DNA of 64,000 nucleotides from Rhodospirillales bacterium (GTDB taxonomy: Bacteria; Pseudomonadota; Alphaproteobacteria; SP197). Location of the stretch: assembly GCA_014323865.1 (NCBI GenBank), contig JACONG010000018.1, forward strand, positions 1-64,000, in the 5' to 3' direction. Under the pieces are notes generated by a model. The model was not told the origin of the DNA. It saw only the letters and a program-made list of their open reading frames with translations, and did no database searches. Of this stretch, positions 16,022 to 26,042 are shown in pieces. The first letter of the stretch is position 1, and the number at the start of each line of letters is the position of its first letter. The position numbers were made by a program, and so were the translations under genes.

Positions 16022-18626
16022 CGCTCACGGCCTCGGCCGGGCTCGCTTTCTTGGCCGTCTTCTTCTTCGCCGCCTTCTTTGCTGTGGCCTTCTTTGCCGG
16101 AGCCTTTTTCTTGCTGTTCTTCTTCTTGGCCAGAAGCTCCAGCGCCATCTCCAGCGTGACGTCCTCGGGCTCGATGCCCTTGGGCAGCGACGCAAAGGTG
16201 CGCTTGTGGGCAACATAGGGGCCGTAACGGCCCTTCTTGACCTCGATCGGCACCTCGTCCTCGGGATGGGGACCCAGTTCCTTCAACGGCGGGCCCGCAT
16301 TGCCGTGTCCGCCACCGCGCGCGAGCTTCTCGGCGATCAGTGTGACGGCACGGTTGAGGCCGATCGTCAGGACGTCGTCGTCCTTCGGGATCGAGGTGTA
16401 ACCCTTGCCGTGCTTCAGGTAGGGGCCGAAGCGGCCAATGCCGGCGAGGATCGGTTCGCCGTCCTCTGGATGCTTGCCGACCTCGCGGGGCAGGGTGAGC
16501 AGACGCAGGGCGATCTCGAGCGTGATGTCGTCGAGCATCATGCCCTTGGGCACGGCGACCCGCGGCGGTTTGATTTTCTCCTCCGCTTCGCCCCTCTGGA
16601 TGTAAGGCCCGTAGGGGCCGCGGCGCAGTGTGACCTTGAGACCGGTTTCCGGATCGAAGCCCAGCTCTTTGGGCCCGTTGTCACCCTGCTGGTCTTCGCC
16701 GTCGCTGGCGATGAGCTGGCGGGTAAACTTGCAGTCGGGGTAGTTCGAGCAGCCTAGAAAGGCGCCGAACTTGTTGAGCTTCAGGCCGAGGCGGCCATCT
16801 TGGCAGGACGGACATGCGCGGGGATCCTTGCCGTCGCCCGACTTGCGGAAGATGTGGTCCTCAATGATCTCCTCGATCGCGGCCATGACCCGGGGGCGAT
16901 CAAGCTCTCCGGCTTCCTCGACCGCCATGTGGAAGGCATTCCAGAACTCGCGCAACACAACCTTCCAGTCGATGTCGCCGTTCGAGACGCGATCGAGCTC
17001 GGTCTCGAGGTTCGCGGTGAAGCCGTATTCGACATAAGTCGGGAAGAAGGCCTCAAGGAAGGCCGTGACCAGACGTCCGCGATCCTGCGGTACGAAACGC
17101 TTCTTATCCAGAATCACGTATTCGCGGTCCTGCAGCACGCCTATGATCGAGGCATAGGTCGAGGGCCGGCCGATGCCGAGTTCCTCCATGCGTTTCACGA
17201 GGCTCGCTTCGGTGTAGCGCGGCGGCGGTTGGGTAAAGTGCTGTTCGGGACGGACCTCGCCAACAGCGAGCGGCTCGCCCTCTTTCACGTCGGGCAGGCG
17301 GCGCTCCTTGTCGTCGTCCTCGTCGCTCGGATCGTCCCGGTCTTCGCGGTAGAGCTTCATGAAACCGTCGAACGCGACAACCGAGCCGGTCGCGCGCAAC
17401 ACGGCATCCCTCTTCTCCGTCGCGATGTCGACACCGACCTGGTCGAGCAGGGCGTGTGCCATCTGGCTCGCCAATGTGCGTTTCCAGATCAGATCGTAGA
17501 GCCGCGCCTCGTCGCTACCGAGGTGAGGCACCATCTCCTGAGGCCTGCGTTCGAAGGCAGTCGGGCGTACGGCCTCGTGCGCCTCCTGGGCATTGCGCGC
17601 CGACGAATGGAAGGTACGCGGCTTCTCGGGCAGATAGCGCTCGCCGAAATCATTGCGGATCAGGTCACGTGCACCGTCAAGCGCTGTTTGCGAGAGCGCC
17701 ACGCTGTCGGTCCGCATGTAGGTGATGAGACCCACGGTCTCGCCGCCGAGGTCGATACCCTCGTACAGCTTCTGCGCAATCTGCATCGTCCGGCGCGCGC
17801 CGAAGCCAAGCTTGCGCGAGGCCTCCTGCTGCAGTGTCGAGGTGATGAAGGGCGGATTCGGGTTGCGTTTGACCTGCTTGCGTTCGACCAGGGCGACCCG
17901 GAACGATCCTTCGCGCACCCGTCGCGCCGCAGCTTCGCCGCGGCTGCGGTCGGGCAGGGCGTATTTGTCGAGCTTGGTGCCGTCGAGTTGGGTCAGGCGG
18001 GCGAGGACCTTGGCACCGGTGTCCTTCAGGAAATCGGCCTCGACAGTCCAGTACTCGCGCGGCACGAAGGTTTCGATCTCGGCTTCGCGCGCACAGATCA
18101 GGCGCAGCGCGACCGATTGCACACGCCCGGCCGAGCGGCTGCCCGGCAGCTTGCGCCACAGAACGGGCGAGAGATTGAAACCGACGAGATAGTCGAGCGC
18201 CCGGCGAGCCTGCTGGGCGTTGACGAGATCCATGTCGATCTCGCGCGGATTGGCGATCGCGTCGCGCACAGCATCGCGCGTGATCTCATGGAAGACGACG
18301 CGCTGAACCGGGCGATCCTTGATAGCGCCCTTGTCCTTGAGCCAGTTCAGGACATGCCACGAGATGGCTTCGCCCTCGCGGTCCGGGTCGGTCGCCAGCA
18401 CCAGGCTGTCGGCGCCGCGCAGGGCATCGGCGATGGCCTTCAGCGGCTTCCGTGCCCTGTCGCCGGTCTCGTAGATCATCTCGAAGTCCTTCTCCGGGAT
18501 GACCGAGCCGTCCTTGGGCGGCAGGTCACTCACATGGCCGTAGCTCGCCAGCACAGTGTAATCGCTGCCGAGATACTTCTCGATCGTCTTGGCCTTGGCG
18601 GGCGACTCGACGATAACGACATTCAT
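16002..18626 (-). CDS. topA: DNA topoisomerase I
   Basis: An 874-residue type IA topoisomerase that relaxes negative supercoils. The Toprim domain begins VVIVESPAKAKTIEKYLG and holds ATDPDREGEAISWH. The active-site Tyr is about residue 303 in GLITYMRTDS. One four-Cys zinc ribbon (CPSCQDGRLG...GCSNYPDC) is followed by three Cys-less repeats of the GRYGPYV type. The protein ends in a Lys/Ala-rich tail (KKKAPAKKATAKKAAKKK) like eukaryotic H1, common in high-GC bacteria and thought to aid DNA binding. It lies between dprA and rnr in a minus-strand run. Confidence 0.98.
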   Translation of the reverse strand: MNVVIVESPAKAKTIEKYLGSDYTVLASYGHVSDLPPKDGSVIPEKDFEMIYETGDRARKPLKAIADALRGADSLVLATDPDREGEAISWHVLNWLKDKGAIKDRPVQRVVFHEITRDAVRDAIANPREIDMDLVNAQQARRALDYLVGFNLSPVLWRKLPGSRSAGRVQSVALRLICAREAEIETFVPREYWTVEADFLKDTGAKVLARLTQLDGTKLDKYALPDRSRGEAAARRVREGSFRVALVERKQVKRNPNPPFITSTLQQEASRKLGFGARRTMQIAQKLYEGIDLGGETVGLITYMRTDSVALSQTALDGARDLIRNDFGERYLPEKPRTFHSSARNAQEAHEAVRPTAFERRPQEMVPHLGSDEARLYDLIWKRTLASQMAHALLDQVGVDIATEKRDAVLRATGSVVAFDGFMKLYREDRDDPSDEDDDKERRLPDVKEGEPLAVGEVRPEQHFTQPPPRYTEASLVKRMEELGIGRPSTYASIIGVLQDREYVILDKKRFVPQDRGRLVTAFLEAFFPTYVEYGFTANLETELDRVSNGDIDWKVVLREFWNAFHMAVEEAGELDRPRVMAAIEEIIEDHIFRKSGDGKDPRACPSCQDGRLGLKLNKFGAFLGCSNYPDCKFTRQLIASDGEDQQGDNGPKELGFDPETGLKVTLRRGPYGPYIQRGEAEEKIKPPRVAVPKGMMLDDITLEIALRLLTLPREVGKHPEDGEPILAGIGRFGPYLKHGKGYTSIPKDDDVLTIGLNRAVTLIAEKLARGGGHGNAGPPLKELGPHPEDEVPIEVKKGRYGPYVAHKRTFASLPKGIEPEDVTLEMALELLAKKKNSKKKAPAKKATAKKAAKKKTAKKASPAEAVSDGPAEA

Positions 18627-18670
18627 GGGCGCCTCTGGGTGAGCGAACCTGTTGATTCAGCGACGATTTT

Positions 18671-19780
18671 TCAGGCCATGACGAGAGCGACCCGGTTTCC
18701 GGGAAGCCGCTCGATGCGGCCCGCGAGCTCCAGTTCCAGCAGCAGAATCTGAGCCTCGGCGGGGGTTACTTGGCACCGGCGCACCAGTTCGTCAACCTCG
18801 ACAGGTTGCGCACCAAGCGCGGAAACCAGCCGTTCGCGACCGTCATCGGAGCCCGATTCCGGTATGTCGATCGGCTGATCGTCTTCCTCGGGAAGCACGG
18901 TCAAGGCCTCAAGATCTGGCACCGCCCGGACCGGCTGCTGGAGCCCCGAAAGGATGTCCTCGGTGCCCTCGATCAGGGCCGCGCCATCCCGGATCAGACG
19001 ATTGGCCCCCTTGGCGCGAGGATCCTGCGGCGAGCCGGGCACGGCAAAGACATCACGCCCGTTTTCAGCGGCGAGGCGTGCGGTGATCAGGGCACCGGAC
19101 CGCTCCGTGGCCTCGACCACGACAACGCCCAGCGCCATCCCGGCAACGATCCGGTTGCGGCGCGGAAAGTGGCCCGATCGCGGCACGAGACCGAGCGGCT
19201 GATCACTGACGACAAGGCCCTGTTCGGCGATGGCCTGATAGAGGGCCTCGTTCTCGGGCGGGTAGATGTTGTCGATGCCACCGGCCAGCACCGCCACCGT
19301 GCCGCCGTCGAGGGCGCCGGTGTGAGCGGCGGTATCGATCCCGCGTGCCATGCCGGACACCACGACCTGACCGGCCTCAGCGAGATCGGCTGCGAGCCGC
19401 TCGGCGAAACGACGCCCACCGGCCGACGCATTGCGTGCACCGACGATTCCGACCATGGGCCGGGCGAGGAGGTCGTCACGGCCAAGAACGGAAAGCACAG
19501 GTGGCGGATCGTGGATGTGATCCAGCAACGTGGGGTACGCCGGATCGTCACAGGCGATCATCGTGCCCCCCAAGCGTACCAGTGCTGTGATCTCGTCTTC
19601 GATGGGGCCGGGCTCCGGAACGGCGACCCCCTTGAGACGGCCGCCGCGGCGCGCCAGCTCCGGCAGTGCGTCAAGCGCGGCCTCCGGCGAACCGAAGCGG
19701 CGGATCAGGGCGCGGTAGGTGCGTGGGCCGATATTGTCCGAACGCGCCAGTCGCACCTTGGCAACGAGGCCCGGGGTCAT
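18671..19780 (-). CDS. dprA: DNA-processing protein DprA
   Basis: A 369-residue protein that loads RecA on incoming single-stranded DNA. The N-terminal part is helix-hairpin/SAM-like. The central Rossmann-like fold shows GIVGARNAS, SGMARGIDTAAH, VLAGGIDNIYPPEN, FPRRNRIVAGMA, RSGALITARLA and AVPGSPQDPRAKGANRLI. A C-terminal winged helix (VDELVRRCQVTPAEAQILLL) matches the DprA C-terminal domain. The start overlaps the plsY stop (ATGA, 19777-19780). Its presence suggests transformation capacity, but no other competence gene is in the window. Confidence 0.96.
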   Translation of the reverse strand: MTPGLVAKVRLARSDNIGPRTYRALIRRFGSPEAALDALPELARRGGRLKGVAVPEPGPIEDEITALVRLGGTMIACDDPAYPTLLDHIHDPPPVLSVLGRDDLLARPMVGIVGARNASAGGRRFAERLAADLAEAGQVVVSGMARGIDTAAHTGALDGGTVAVLAGGIDNIYPPENEALYQAIAEQGLVVSDQPLGLVPRSGHFPRRNRIVAGMALGVVVVEATERSGALITARLAAENGRDVFAVPGSPQDPRAKGANRLIRDGAALIEGTEDILSGLQQPVRAVPDLEALTVLPEEDDQPIDIPESGSDDGRERLVSALGAQPVEVDELVRRCQVTPAEAQILLLELELAGRIERLPGNRVALVMA

Positions 19781-20409
19781 GCCTTCTGACCGATCTTGGG
19801 TTCTTCGCCGCGGAAGAGGCGCCCGATATTGGACCGGTGGCGGATGATCGTCAGCACGGCGAGCACGGCAACGGTCTGCACATACTGCATGTCACTTGTG
19901 AAGTAAAAAATATAAATCACTGATAAAATTGATGAAATTATGCTTCCTAGAGAGACGTATCGTGTGGTGGCGACCACCAGGAGCCAGCCGGCGAAGGTGA
20001 CCAGTCCCGCGGGCCAGGAGATGCTGAGGATCACGCCCATACCGGTGGCAATGGCCTTGCCGCCCCGGAACTTCAGCCAGACGGGAAACATGTGCCCGAC
20101 CATGACGGCGATCGAGGCAATGACCAGGAAGTCGGGGCCGCCGATGTCGAAGGCGATCAGCACGGCTGCGGCGCCTTTGACGGCATCGAGCAAGACAGTC
20201 AGCGCGGCGAGTTTCTTGTTTCCGGTGCGCAGAACGTTGGTTGCGCCGATGTTGCCGGAGCCGATCTTGCGGATGTCGCCCAGTCCCGCCCACCGGGTGA
20301 TCAGCAATCCGAAGGGAATCGATCCAAGGAGATAAGCCACGAGCGCGCAGACCGCGTAGGGCCAGAGGAAGGGCAAGGCCTCGACGGACAGGATCCGGTC
20401 GTCGAACAA
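19777..20409 (-). CDS. plsY: Acyl-phosphate:glycerol-3-phosphate acyltransferase PlsY
   Basis: A 210-residue integral membrane enzyme that makes lysophosphatidic acid. The three PlsY motifs are present: LLGSIPFGLL, then GSGNIGATNVLRTG, and GHMFPVWLKFRGGKAIATGMG. There are five or six transmembrane segments. The start is a TTG (20409-20407) with GGGAG about ten bases upstream; no better ATG exists in frame. The segment 19896-19955, coding SLGSIISSILSVIYIFYF, uses AT-rich codons (ATA, TTA, TCA, ATT) quite unlike the rest of the gene. Confidence 0.95.
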   Translation of the reverse strand: MFDDRILSVEALPFLWPYAVCALVAYLLGSIPFGLLITRWAGLGDIRKIGSGNIGATNVLRTGNKKLAALTVLLDAVKGAAAVLIAFDIGGPDFLVIASIAVMVGHMFPVWLKFRGGKAIATGMGVILSISWPAGLVTFAGWLLVVATTRYVSLGSIISSILSVIYIFYFTSDMQYVQTVAVLAVLTIIRHRSNIGRLFRGEEPKIGQKA

Positions 20410-20476
20410 GGGTCATGAACTCCCGGTTGCAGGTATGGTCATGGTCTCACGGCCGCACGGCCTTGGCGAGATCGGT

Positions 20477-21805
20477 TCAGGCGGTATAGACAGTCCGGCC
20501 GCTCACCACCGTGCGCACGGCGCGGCCCTGGACGGGGCGGTCCTCGAAGGGTGAGTTCTTCGATTTCGACTGGAACGCCTTGTTGTCGATCTGCCAGGGC
20601 GTTTCGGTGTCGATCAGGACCAGATCGGCCGGCCAGCCCGCCTCCAGGCGCCCGGCCCTGACCCCGAGGAGATCGGCCGGCTTGCAGGTCACCGTGGCAA
20701 GCGCCCCGCAGAGCGAGAGGTGGTCGTTGTGGACCAGCTCCAGGATCAGCGGCAGCACGGTCTCCAGCCCAACGATGCCGAAGGCGGCCTGATGAAACGG
20801 CTGGCGCTTGCTGTCCTGATCGTGGGGCGCATGGTCAGAGACGATGTTGTCGATCGTGCCGTCGCGCAGGCCTTCGACGACGGCCTGGCGATCATCCTCC
20901 GAGCGCAGGGGCGGCCGGACCTTGGCGAAGGTGCGGTAATCGCCCACGGCATTTTCGTTAAGCGCGACGTAGTGTGGTGCGGTGTCAGCCGTGACGTTGA
21001 TGCCGCGCGCCTTGGCGCGGCGCACCAGCTCGACGCTCTCGGCGGTCGTGAGATGGGCGAGGTGCAGGCGGCCGCCGGTCATCTCGGCCAGGCGGACGTC
21101 GCGCGCGACCATGATGACCTCGCTCTCTGCCGGCATGCCGGGAAGACCGAGCCGGGTGGAGACCTCGCCCGAGTTCATCGCACCGGAGCCCGAGAGGTTC
21201 ATGTCCTCGGCGTGGTGCATGATCAGGGCATCGAAGGTCGTGCCGTAGCTCAGCGCGCGGCGCAGCACGTTGGCATTCATGATCGTGTGAAGGCCGTCGG
21301 AGAAGGCGACGGCGCCGGCCTCGCTGAGAAGGCCGATTTCGGTGAGTTGCTCGCCCCGGCGTTCCTTGGTGACCGCCGCAATGGAGTGAACCTTGACCAG
21401 CGAGGTCTCCCGCGCCCGGCGTTCGATGAAATGAACCAGGGACACGTCGTCGATCGGCGGGTTCGTGCTCGACATGCAGGCGACGGTCGTGATACCGCCG
21501 ACGGCCGCCGAACGGCTGCCGGTGTGGATGGTCTCCTGGTGTTCGAAGCCGGGCTCGCGCAGGTGGGCACGCATGTCGACCAGTCCCGGTGCGACGACAA
21601 GGCCCGAGGCATTGATGACCTCGATATCGTCGGCCAGGCTGTCCTGCGCGATATGGGTTCCGAGATCGGCGATCGTGTCACCGTCGGTAATCACCCCGCC
21701 GGGCTCATCGCGCCCGCTGGCAGGATCGACGATGCGACCGCCGACATAGGCAATCCGTCCGGTCTTGGTCTTCTTGACCGTGAGGTCGGCGATCCAGGCG
21801 CTCAC
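20477..21805 (-). CDS. pyrC: Dihydroorotase-family protein (PyrC or non-catalytic PyrB partner)
   Basis: A 442-residue class I dihydroorotase homologue that belongs to pyrimidine synthesis by position and similarity. The usual metal motif HxH reads [10 protein letters not shown]: Arg79 replaces the first His while His81 is kept. His198 (HHAED), His251 (LHLAHLTT) and Asp324 (VSDHAPH) are conserved. The SDDG motif that supplies the bridging Asp reads SDG (169-171). Such substitutions occur in the pseudo-dihydroorotases that act as structural partners of aspartate carbamoyltransferase, so activity is doubtful. The GTG start overlaps the pyrB stop (GTGA, 21802-21805), which ties it to PyrB. Confidence 0.9.
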   Translation of the reverse strand: MSAWIADLTVKKTKTGRIAYVGGRIVDPASGRDEPGGVITDGDTIADLGTHIAQDSLADDIEVINASGLVVAPGLVDMRAHLREPGFEHQETIHTGSRSAAVGGITTVACMSSTNPPIDDVSLVHFIERRARETSLVKVHSIAAVTKERRGEQLTEIGLLSEAGAVAFSDGLHTIMNANVLRRALSYGTTFDALIMHHAEDMNLSGSGAMNSGEVSTRLGLPGMPAESEVIMVARDVRLAEMTGGRLHLAHLTTAESVELVRRAKARGINVTADTAPHYVALNENAVGDYRTFAKVRPPLRSEDDRQAVVEGLRDGTIDNIVSDHAPHDQDSKRQPFHQAAFGIVGLETVLPLILELVHNDHLSLCGALATVTCKPADLLGVRAGRLEAGWPADLVLIDTETPWQIDNKAFQSKSKNSPFEDRPVQGRAVRTVVSGRTVYTA

Positions 21806-22767
21806 TGGTTGTGCTCTGGATCGTCGAGGTTGCGCGCGAGCACCTCAAGGCAGGCCTGACGCACGGCAACGCCCATCTCGACCTGATCGAGAATGACGCT
21901 GCGGTTGATGTCGTCGGCCACCTCGCTGTCGATCTCGATGCCGCGATTCATCGGGCCGGGATGCATGATCAGGGCATCCGGTTTGGCGACCGCCAACTTG
22001 TCGTAGTCCAGGCCGTAGAACTGGAAGTACTCGCGCTCGCTCGGCACGAAGCTGCCCTGCATGCGCTCGGTCTGCAGCCGCAGCATCATCACGATGTCGA
22101 CGTCCTTGATGCCCTCGCGCATGTCGTGGTGGACCTCGACGCCGTAGCGGTCGGCCGCCGTGGGCAGCAGCGTCGGCGGGGCGACCAGGCGCACGCGTAC
22201 GCCCATCGTGTTGAAGAGCAGGATGTTCGAACGCGCCACGCGGCTGTGGGCGATGTCGCCGCAGATCGCGACCGTGAGGCCGGAGAGCCTGCCGAGCCTA
22301 CGACGGATCGTCAGCGCGTCGAGCAGCGCCTGGGTCGGGTGTTCGTGGCTGCCGTCACCCGCGTTGATGACCGCAGCATTGACGGCGTTGGCGAGCAGTT
22401 TGACCGCACCGCTGTCGGGATGGCGCACGACCAGCACGTCCGGATGCATGGCGTTCAGCGTCGCCGCAGTATCGATCAGGGTCTCGCCCTTCTTGATTGC
22501 GCTGGTGGTGGGCGACATGTTGATCACGTCGGCCCCCAGGCGCATGCCCGCGAGCTCGAAGGACGTGCGGGTCCGCGTCGAGCTTTCGAAGAACATGTTG
22601 ATCTGGGTGCGGCCCCGAAGCTGCTCCTGCTTCTTCTCGGCACGGCGGTTCAGCGCGACGTAGCCGTCGGCCACGTTGAGCAGATGATCGATGTTTTCGG
22701 GGGATAGCTCGCCGATGCCCAGCAGGTGCCGGTGCGGGAAATGGAAGGAGGCTGAGTCGGCGATCAT
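21802..22767 (-). CDS. pyrB: Aspartate carbamoyltransferase catalytic subunit
   Basis: A 321-residue enzyme that joins carbamoyl phosphate and aspartate to carbamoyl-aspartate, the first committed pyrimidine step. The carbamoyl-phosphate signature [10 protein letters not shown] is at residues 62-71, followed by the HPTQALLD motif and the aspartate-binding region with LRLQTERM. No pyrI regulatory subunit is nearby, and the tightly linked pyrC homologue suggests a dodecameric PyrB-PyrC-type complex. Confidence 0.97.
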   Translation of the reverse strand: MIADSASFHFPHRHLLGIGELSPENIDHLLNVADGYVALNRRAEKKQEQLRGRTQINMFFESSTRTRTSFELAGMRLGADVINMSPTTSAIKKGETLIDTAATLNAMHPDVLVVRHPDSGAVKLLANAVNAAVINAGDGSHEHPTQALLDALTIRRRLGRLSGLTVAICGDIAHSRVARSNILLFNTMGVRVRLVAPPTLLPTAADRYGVEVHHDMREGIKDVDIVMMLRLQTERMQGSFVPSEREYFQFYGLDYDKLAVAKPDALIMHPGPMNRGIEIDSEVADDINRSVILDQVEMGVAVRQACLEVLARNLDDPEHNQ

Positions 22768-22804
22768 GCTGAGATCGGTCCCTTAAAGGAGCGGCTCTCT
22801 TCCG

Positions 22805-23719
22805 TCATCCGAAAAGAGCGATCACAAGCGGCATCGTGAGGATCGCGGCGGCAGTTGTCCCCGTGATGATCCCCGCCATGAGTTCGGCGTTGCCACCCAT
22901 CTGTCGCGCCAGCACATATGCTGCGGGCGAACAGGGCAGGGCGGCGAACATGACGACGGTACCGCGTGCGAAGCCGTCGACGCCCAAGAGCACGCAGAGG
23001 CCGGCCGCGATGGTCGGCATGGCGAGCAGCTTGATGAGCGAGGCGCTCATGATCTGCGCCCCGCCGATCCTCAGGCTCTGCAGGTGGAGCGCGGCACCGA
23101 CCGAGATCAGGCCGAATCCCAGCGCGGCGGCGCCCAGGATGTCCAGCGTCCGGTCCAGCACCAGTGGCAGCCGGATGCCCGCGAGATTGAGGCCGAAGCC
23201 GATGACGCAGGCGAGGATCAACGGATTGGTGGCGATTGCCTTCAACACCTTCACGAGTGAGTTGGCATCGTTGACGCCGTAGCGTGCCAGGACACTGGTG
23301 CTGATGACGTTGACCGTGGGCACGTAGCAGGCGAGCAGCAGAGCGAAGAGCGCCAGGCCCTCGTCGCCATAGAGCGCATAGGCTGCGGCAAGGCCGGCGT
23401 AGCTGTTGAAACGGATCGAGCCCATCAGGAATGACGGGAAATCCTTGTCCGCCATCGAAAACCGTTTGCGGATGACGACAAGGAAGACGGAGATCGCGAT
23501 CGCGGGGAGAAGCAGGGCCAGAACCGCGGGCGCGACCTCGTCGCCGGGCAGGTCCGCCGTCATCAGCCGGTGGATCAGCAGCGACGGGAACAGCACGAAA
23601 TAGGTGATGCGCTCCACCATGCGCCAGAAGCTCACGTCCTGCGCCAGCCAGCGGCGCAGGAACACGCCCAGCGCGATGACGAGGAAGATCGGGGCCAGTG
23701 CCGAGAAGGTGACGATCAT
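22805..23719 (-). CDS. AEC-family (auxin efflux carrier-type) transporter
   Basis: This 304-residue protein has about ten hydrophobic segments in two halves, beginning [20 protein letters not shown] and ending ITGTTAAAILTMPLVIALF, the pattern of bacterial AEC permeases (YfdV/MleP-like). Family members move organic acids such as malonate or malate; the substrate here is unknown. Its ATG overlaps the ruvX stop (ATGA, 23716-23719), so it is co-transcribed behind ruvX. Confidence 0.9.
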   Translation of the reverse strand: MIVTFSALAPIFLVIALGVFLRRWLAQDVSFWRMVERITYFVLFPSLLIHRLMTADLPGDEVAPAVLALLLPAIAISVFLVVIRKRFSMADKDFPSFLMGSIRFNSYAGLAAAYALYGDEGLALFALLLACYVPTVNVISTSVLARYGVNDANSLVKVLKAIATNPLILACVIGFGLNLAGIRLPLVLDRTLDILGAAALGFGLISVGAALHLQSLRIGGAQIMSASLIKLLAMPTIAAGLCVLLGVDGFARGTVVMFAALPCSPAAYVLARQMGGNAELMAGIITGTTAAAILTMPLVIALFG

Positions 23720-24240
23720 GGCGCTGGTTGCCGCCGGAAGGCGTCAAGCGCGTCCTGCAGGATGACCATCGCGGCGAAGGCGTCGATTCCGACGGCCTCT
23801 TCGGCCCGGGTGAGCGATCGTTCGGCCATGATGGTCCCGGCTTCCTCGGAGCTGAGACGCTCGTCCCAGAGCAGCACCGGCAGGCCGAGCCCCCGGATCA
23901 GGTTGTTGCCCATCTGACGCACCGATTGTGCCCGTGGGCCTTCGCTGTCGTTCATGTTGAGCGGGTAGCCGAGGACGAAACCAGTGGCCTCCCGCTCCTC
24001 GACGATGGCCCGGATCTCAAGAAGGTCCTGCTGCCATTTGGTGCGCCGGATCGTGGTGACCGGCGAGGCGACAAGACGTGTCCGATCGGCCGCCGCGAGA
24101 CCGATTTTGCGGCTCCCCGGGTCTAGTCCGAGGAGCACGCCGGAGGGGCAAGACGCGAGGAAGGCCGCCGCGTCCCGGACAGGCTTGTCGGGGTTTGGGG
24201 GCGGTGTTAGGTTCGCCCGCTCCGGGTCAGTCTCGGTCAC
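23716..24240 (-). CDS. ruvX: Putative pre-16S rRNA nuclease RuvX/YqgF
   Basis: A 174-residue RNase H-fold protein with the YqgF signatures [40 protein letters not shown] and [12 protein letters not shown]. Each contributes an acidic active-site residue. The family matures the 16S rRNA 5' end. The start is a GTG at 24240-24238. The N-terminal 30 residues are a Pro-rich extension. It is divergent from gatC with 46 bp between the starts. Confidence 0.94.
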   Translation of the reverse strand: MTETDPERANLTPPPNPDKPVRDAAAFLASCPSGVLLGLDPGSRKIGLAAADRTRLVASPVTTIRRTKWQQDLLEIRAIVEEREATGFVLGYPLNMNDSEGPRAQSVRQMGNNLIRGLGLPVLLWDERLSSEEAGTIMAERSLTRAEEAVGIDAFAAMVILQDALDAFRRQPAP

Positions 24241-24286
24241 GAATTTCCAAGCTGTTTCAAGCAGTTGCGGCAGGGGATATTGTCAT

Positions 24287-24574
24287 ATGTCGCTCGACAA
24301 AGCCACCGTTGTGCGCATCTCACGCCTGGCGCACCTTGCCACCACAGACGAAGAGCAGGATCGGCTTGCCGGCGAGCTCTCCGGCATCCTCGACTGGGTC
24401 GAACAGCTGGATGAAGTCGACACCGACAACGTCGAACCGATGACCAGCGTCGTCGAGATGCTGCTGAAGGCTCGTGAGGACCAGATCTCCGATGGCGGCA
24501 TCGCCGAGGACATCGTCAGGAACGCACCGAAATCCGATCACGGCTTCTTCGTCGTGCCGAAGGTGGTGGAATGA
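24287..24574 (+). CDS. gatC: Asp-tRNA(Asn)/Glu-tRNA(Gln) amidotransferase subunit C
   Basis: A 95-residue subunit that wraps GatA and GatB together. Typical motifs are [31 protein letters not shown] and VEPMTSV, with the conserved C-terminal [11 protein letters not shown]. It is the first gene of gatCAB, and its TGA overlaps the gatA ATG (ATGA at 24571-24574). Confidence 0.97.
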   Translation: MSLDKATVVRISRLAHLATTDEEQDRLAGELSGILDWVEQLDEVDTDNVEPMTSVVEMLLKAREDQISDGGIAEDIVRNAPKSDHGFFVVPKVVE

Positions 24575-26040
24575 GCGCGCTCACCGATCTCACCATCGCG
24601 GGCGCCCGAAATCTGCTGGCCAAGGGTGATGTCTCGTCCAGGGAACTGACCGAAGCGCAGATCGGCGCGATGGAGACCCATCGCGAGCTCAACGCCTTTA
24701 TCACCGAAACGCCCGAGATCGCGCTCGAGATGGCGGAAGCGTCCGACGCCCGGCGCGCGAAGGGAGAGACAGGCAGGCTCGAAGGCATTCCGGTCGCCAT
24801 CAAGGATCTCTTCTGCACCAAGGATGTCCTGACCACCGCAGGGTCCCACATCCTCGACGGCTTCCATCCGTTCTACGAGTCGACGGTGACCACCAACATG
24901 TTCGCTGAAGGCGCGGTCATGCTCGGCAAGACCAATCTCGACGAGTTCGCGATGGGTTCGGCGAACCTCACGAGCCACTACGGTGGCGCGATCAACCCGT
25001 GGCGTGCGAAAGGCGACAATCGGCGGCTTGTGCCTGGCGGTTCCTCGGGCGGTTCGGCTTCAGCCGTTGCCGGCCGGCTGGCGCTGGGCGCGACCGGCAC
25101 GGACACCGGCGGCTCGATCCGCCAGCCTGCCGCCTTCACCGGCATCGTCGGCGTGAAGCCGACCTACGGGCGCTGCTCGCGCTGGGGCATCGTGGCCTTC
25201 GCCTCGTCGCTCGACCAGGCCGGTCCGATGGCGCGCACGGTGCGCGATTCGGCGATCATGCTGGGTGCCATGTCCGGCCACGATCCCAAGGACTCGACCT
25301 CGGCCGATGTCGCGGTCCCGGACTTCGAGGACGGTCTCGATGCCGGCATCAAGGGCATGACGATCGGCATTCCGAAGGAGTATCGGGTCGAGGGCATGCC
25401 CGACGAGATCGAGGCGCTGTGGCAGCAGGGCATCCGCTGGCTCGAGGAGCAGGGGGCGACGACCGTCGAGATCAGCCTGCCGCACACGAAGTACGCGCTG
25501 CCGGCCTACTACGTCGTGGCTCCGGCCGAAGCCTCGTCGAACCTGGCCCGCTATGACGGCGTGAAGTACGGCCTGCGCGTCGACGGCGAAAACCTGATCG
25601 ACATGTACGAGAAGACCCGTGCCGAGGGCTTTGGCGCCGAGGTGAAGCGCCGCGTCCTGATCGGCACCTACGTGCTGTCGGCGGGCTACTACGATGCCTA
25701 CTACCTCAAGGCCCAGAAGGTCCGCACCCGCATCGCCGACGATTTCCGCAATGCGTGGCAGACGGTCGATGCGATCCTGACGCCTGCGACGCCATCGGCT
25801 GCGTTCAGCGCCGATGATCCGCCGACCGATCCGGTGGCGATGTACCTCAACGACGTCTTCACCGTGCCGGTGAGCATGGCCGGACTGCCCGGCATCTCAG
25901 TCCCGGCCGGGCTGACCGCCGACGGCCTGCCGCTCGGCCTGCAGGTGGTAGGCAAGGCGTTCGACGAAGCGACCGTGCTGCGTGTCGGACGGGCGCTGGA
26001 AGAGGCTGCCGCGTTCGAAGGGCGGCCGGAGGGATACTGA
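24571..26040 (+). CDS. gatA: Asp-tRNA(Asn)/Glu-tRNA(Gln) amidotransferase subunit A
   Basis: A 489-residue amidase-signature glutaminase that releases ammonia for transamidation. The Ser-cisSer-Lys triad is visible: Lys in [10 protein letters not shown], the cis-Ser in [15 protein letters not shown] and the nucleophile in [14 protein letters not shown]. The length is normal. A complete GatCAB means that Gln-tRNA and/or Asn-tRNA is probably made by the indirect route, as usual in Alphaproteobacteria. Confidence 0.97.
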   Translation: MSALTDLTIAGARNLLAKGDVSSRELTEAQIGAMETHRELNAFITETPEIALEMAEASDARRAKGETGRLEGIPVAIKDLFCTKDVLTTAGSHILDGFHPFYESTVTTNMFAEGAVMLGKTNLDEFAMGSANLTSHYGGAINPWRAKGDNRRLVPGGSSGGSASAVAGRLALGATGTDTGGSIRQPAAFTGIVGVKPTYGRCSRWGIVAFASSLDQAGPMARTVRDSAIMLGAMSGHDPKDSTSADVAVPDFEDGLDAGIKGMTIGIPKEYRVEGMPDEIEALWQQGIRWLEEQGATTVEISLPHTKYALPAYYVVAPAEASSNLARYDGVKYGLRVDGENLIDMYEKTRAEGFGAEVKRRVLIGTYVLSAGYYDAYYLKAQKVRTRIADDFRNAWQTVDAILTPATPSAAFSADDPPTDPVAMYLNDVFTVPVSMAGLPGISVPAGLTADGLPLGLQVVGKAFDEATVLRVGRALEEAAAFEGRPEGY

Positions 26041-26042
26041 CC

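Noticed and set aside
16030-16130. Short tandem Lys/Ala codon repeats at the end of topA
   Set aside because: They code for the normal basic tail of high-GC topoisomerase I, not an independent repeat element.
13664-16159. Long plus-strand open frame opposite rnr
   Set aside because: It is antisense to the RNase R gene, whose motifs are all on the minus strand. Long antisense frames are common in GC-rich genes, and the translation has no recognisable domain.
16800-18752. 650-codon plus-strand frame opposite topA
   Set aside because: Every topoisomerase motif lies on the minus strand, and the antisense product has a composition typical of mirrored codons.
20720-21859. Long plus-strand frame opposite pyrC
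   Set aside because: It is a shadow of pyrC. Operon overlaps and motifs support the minus strand.
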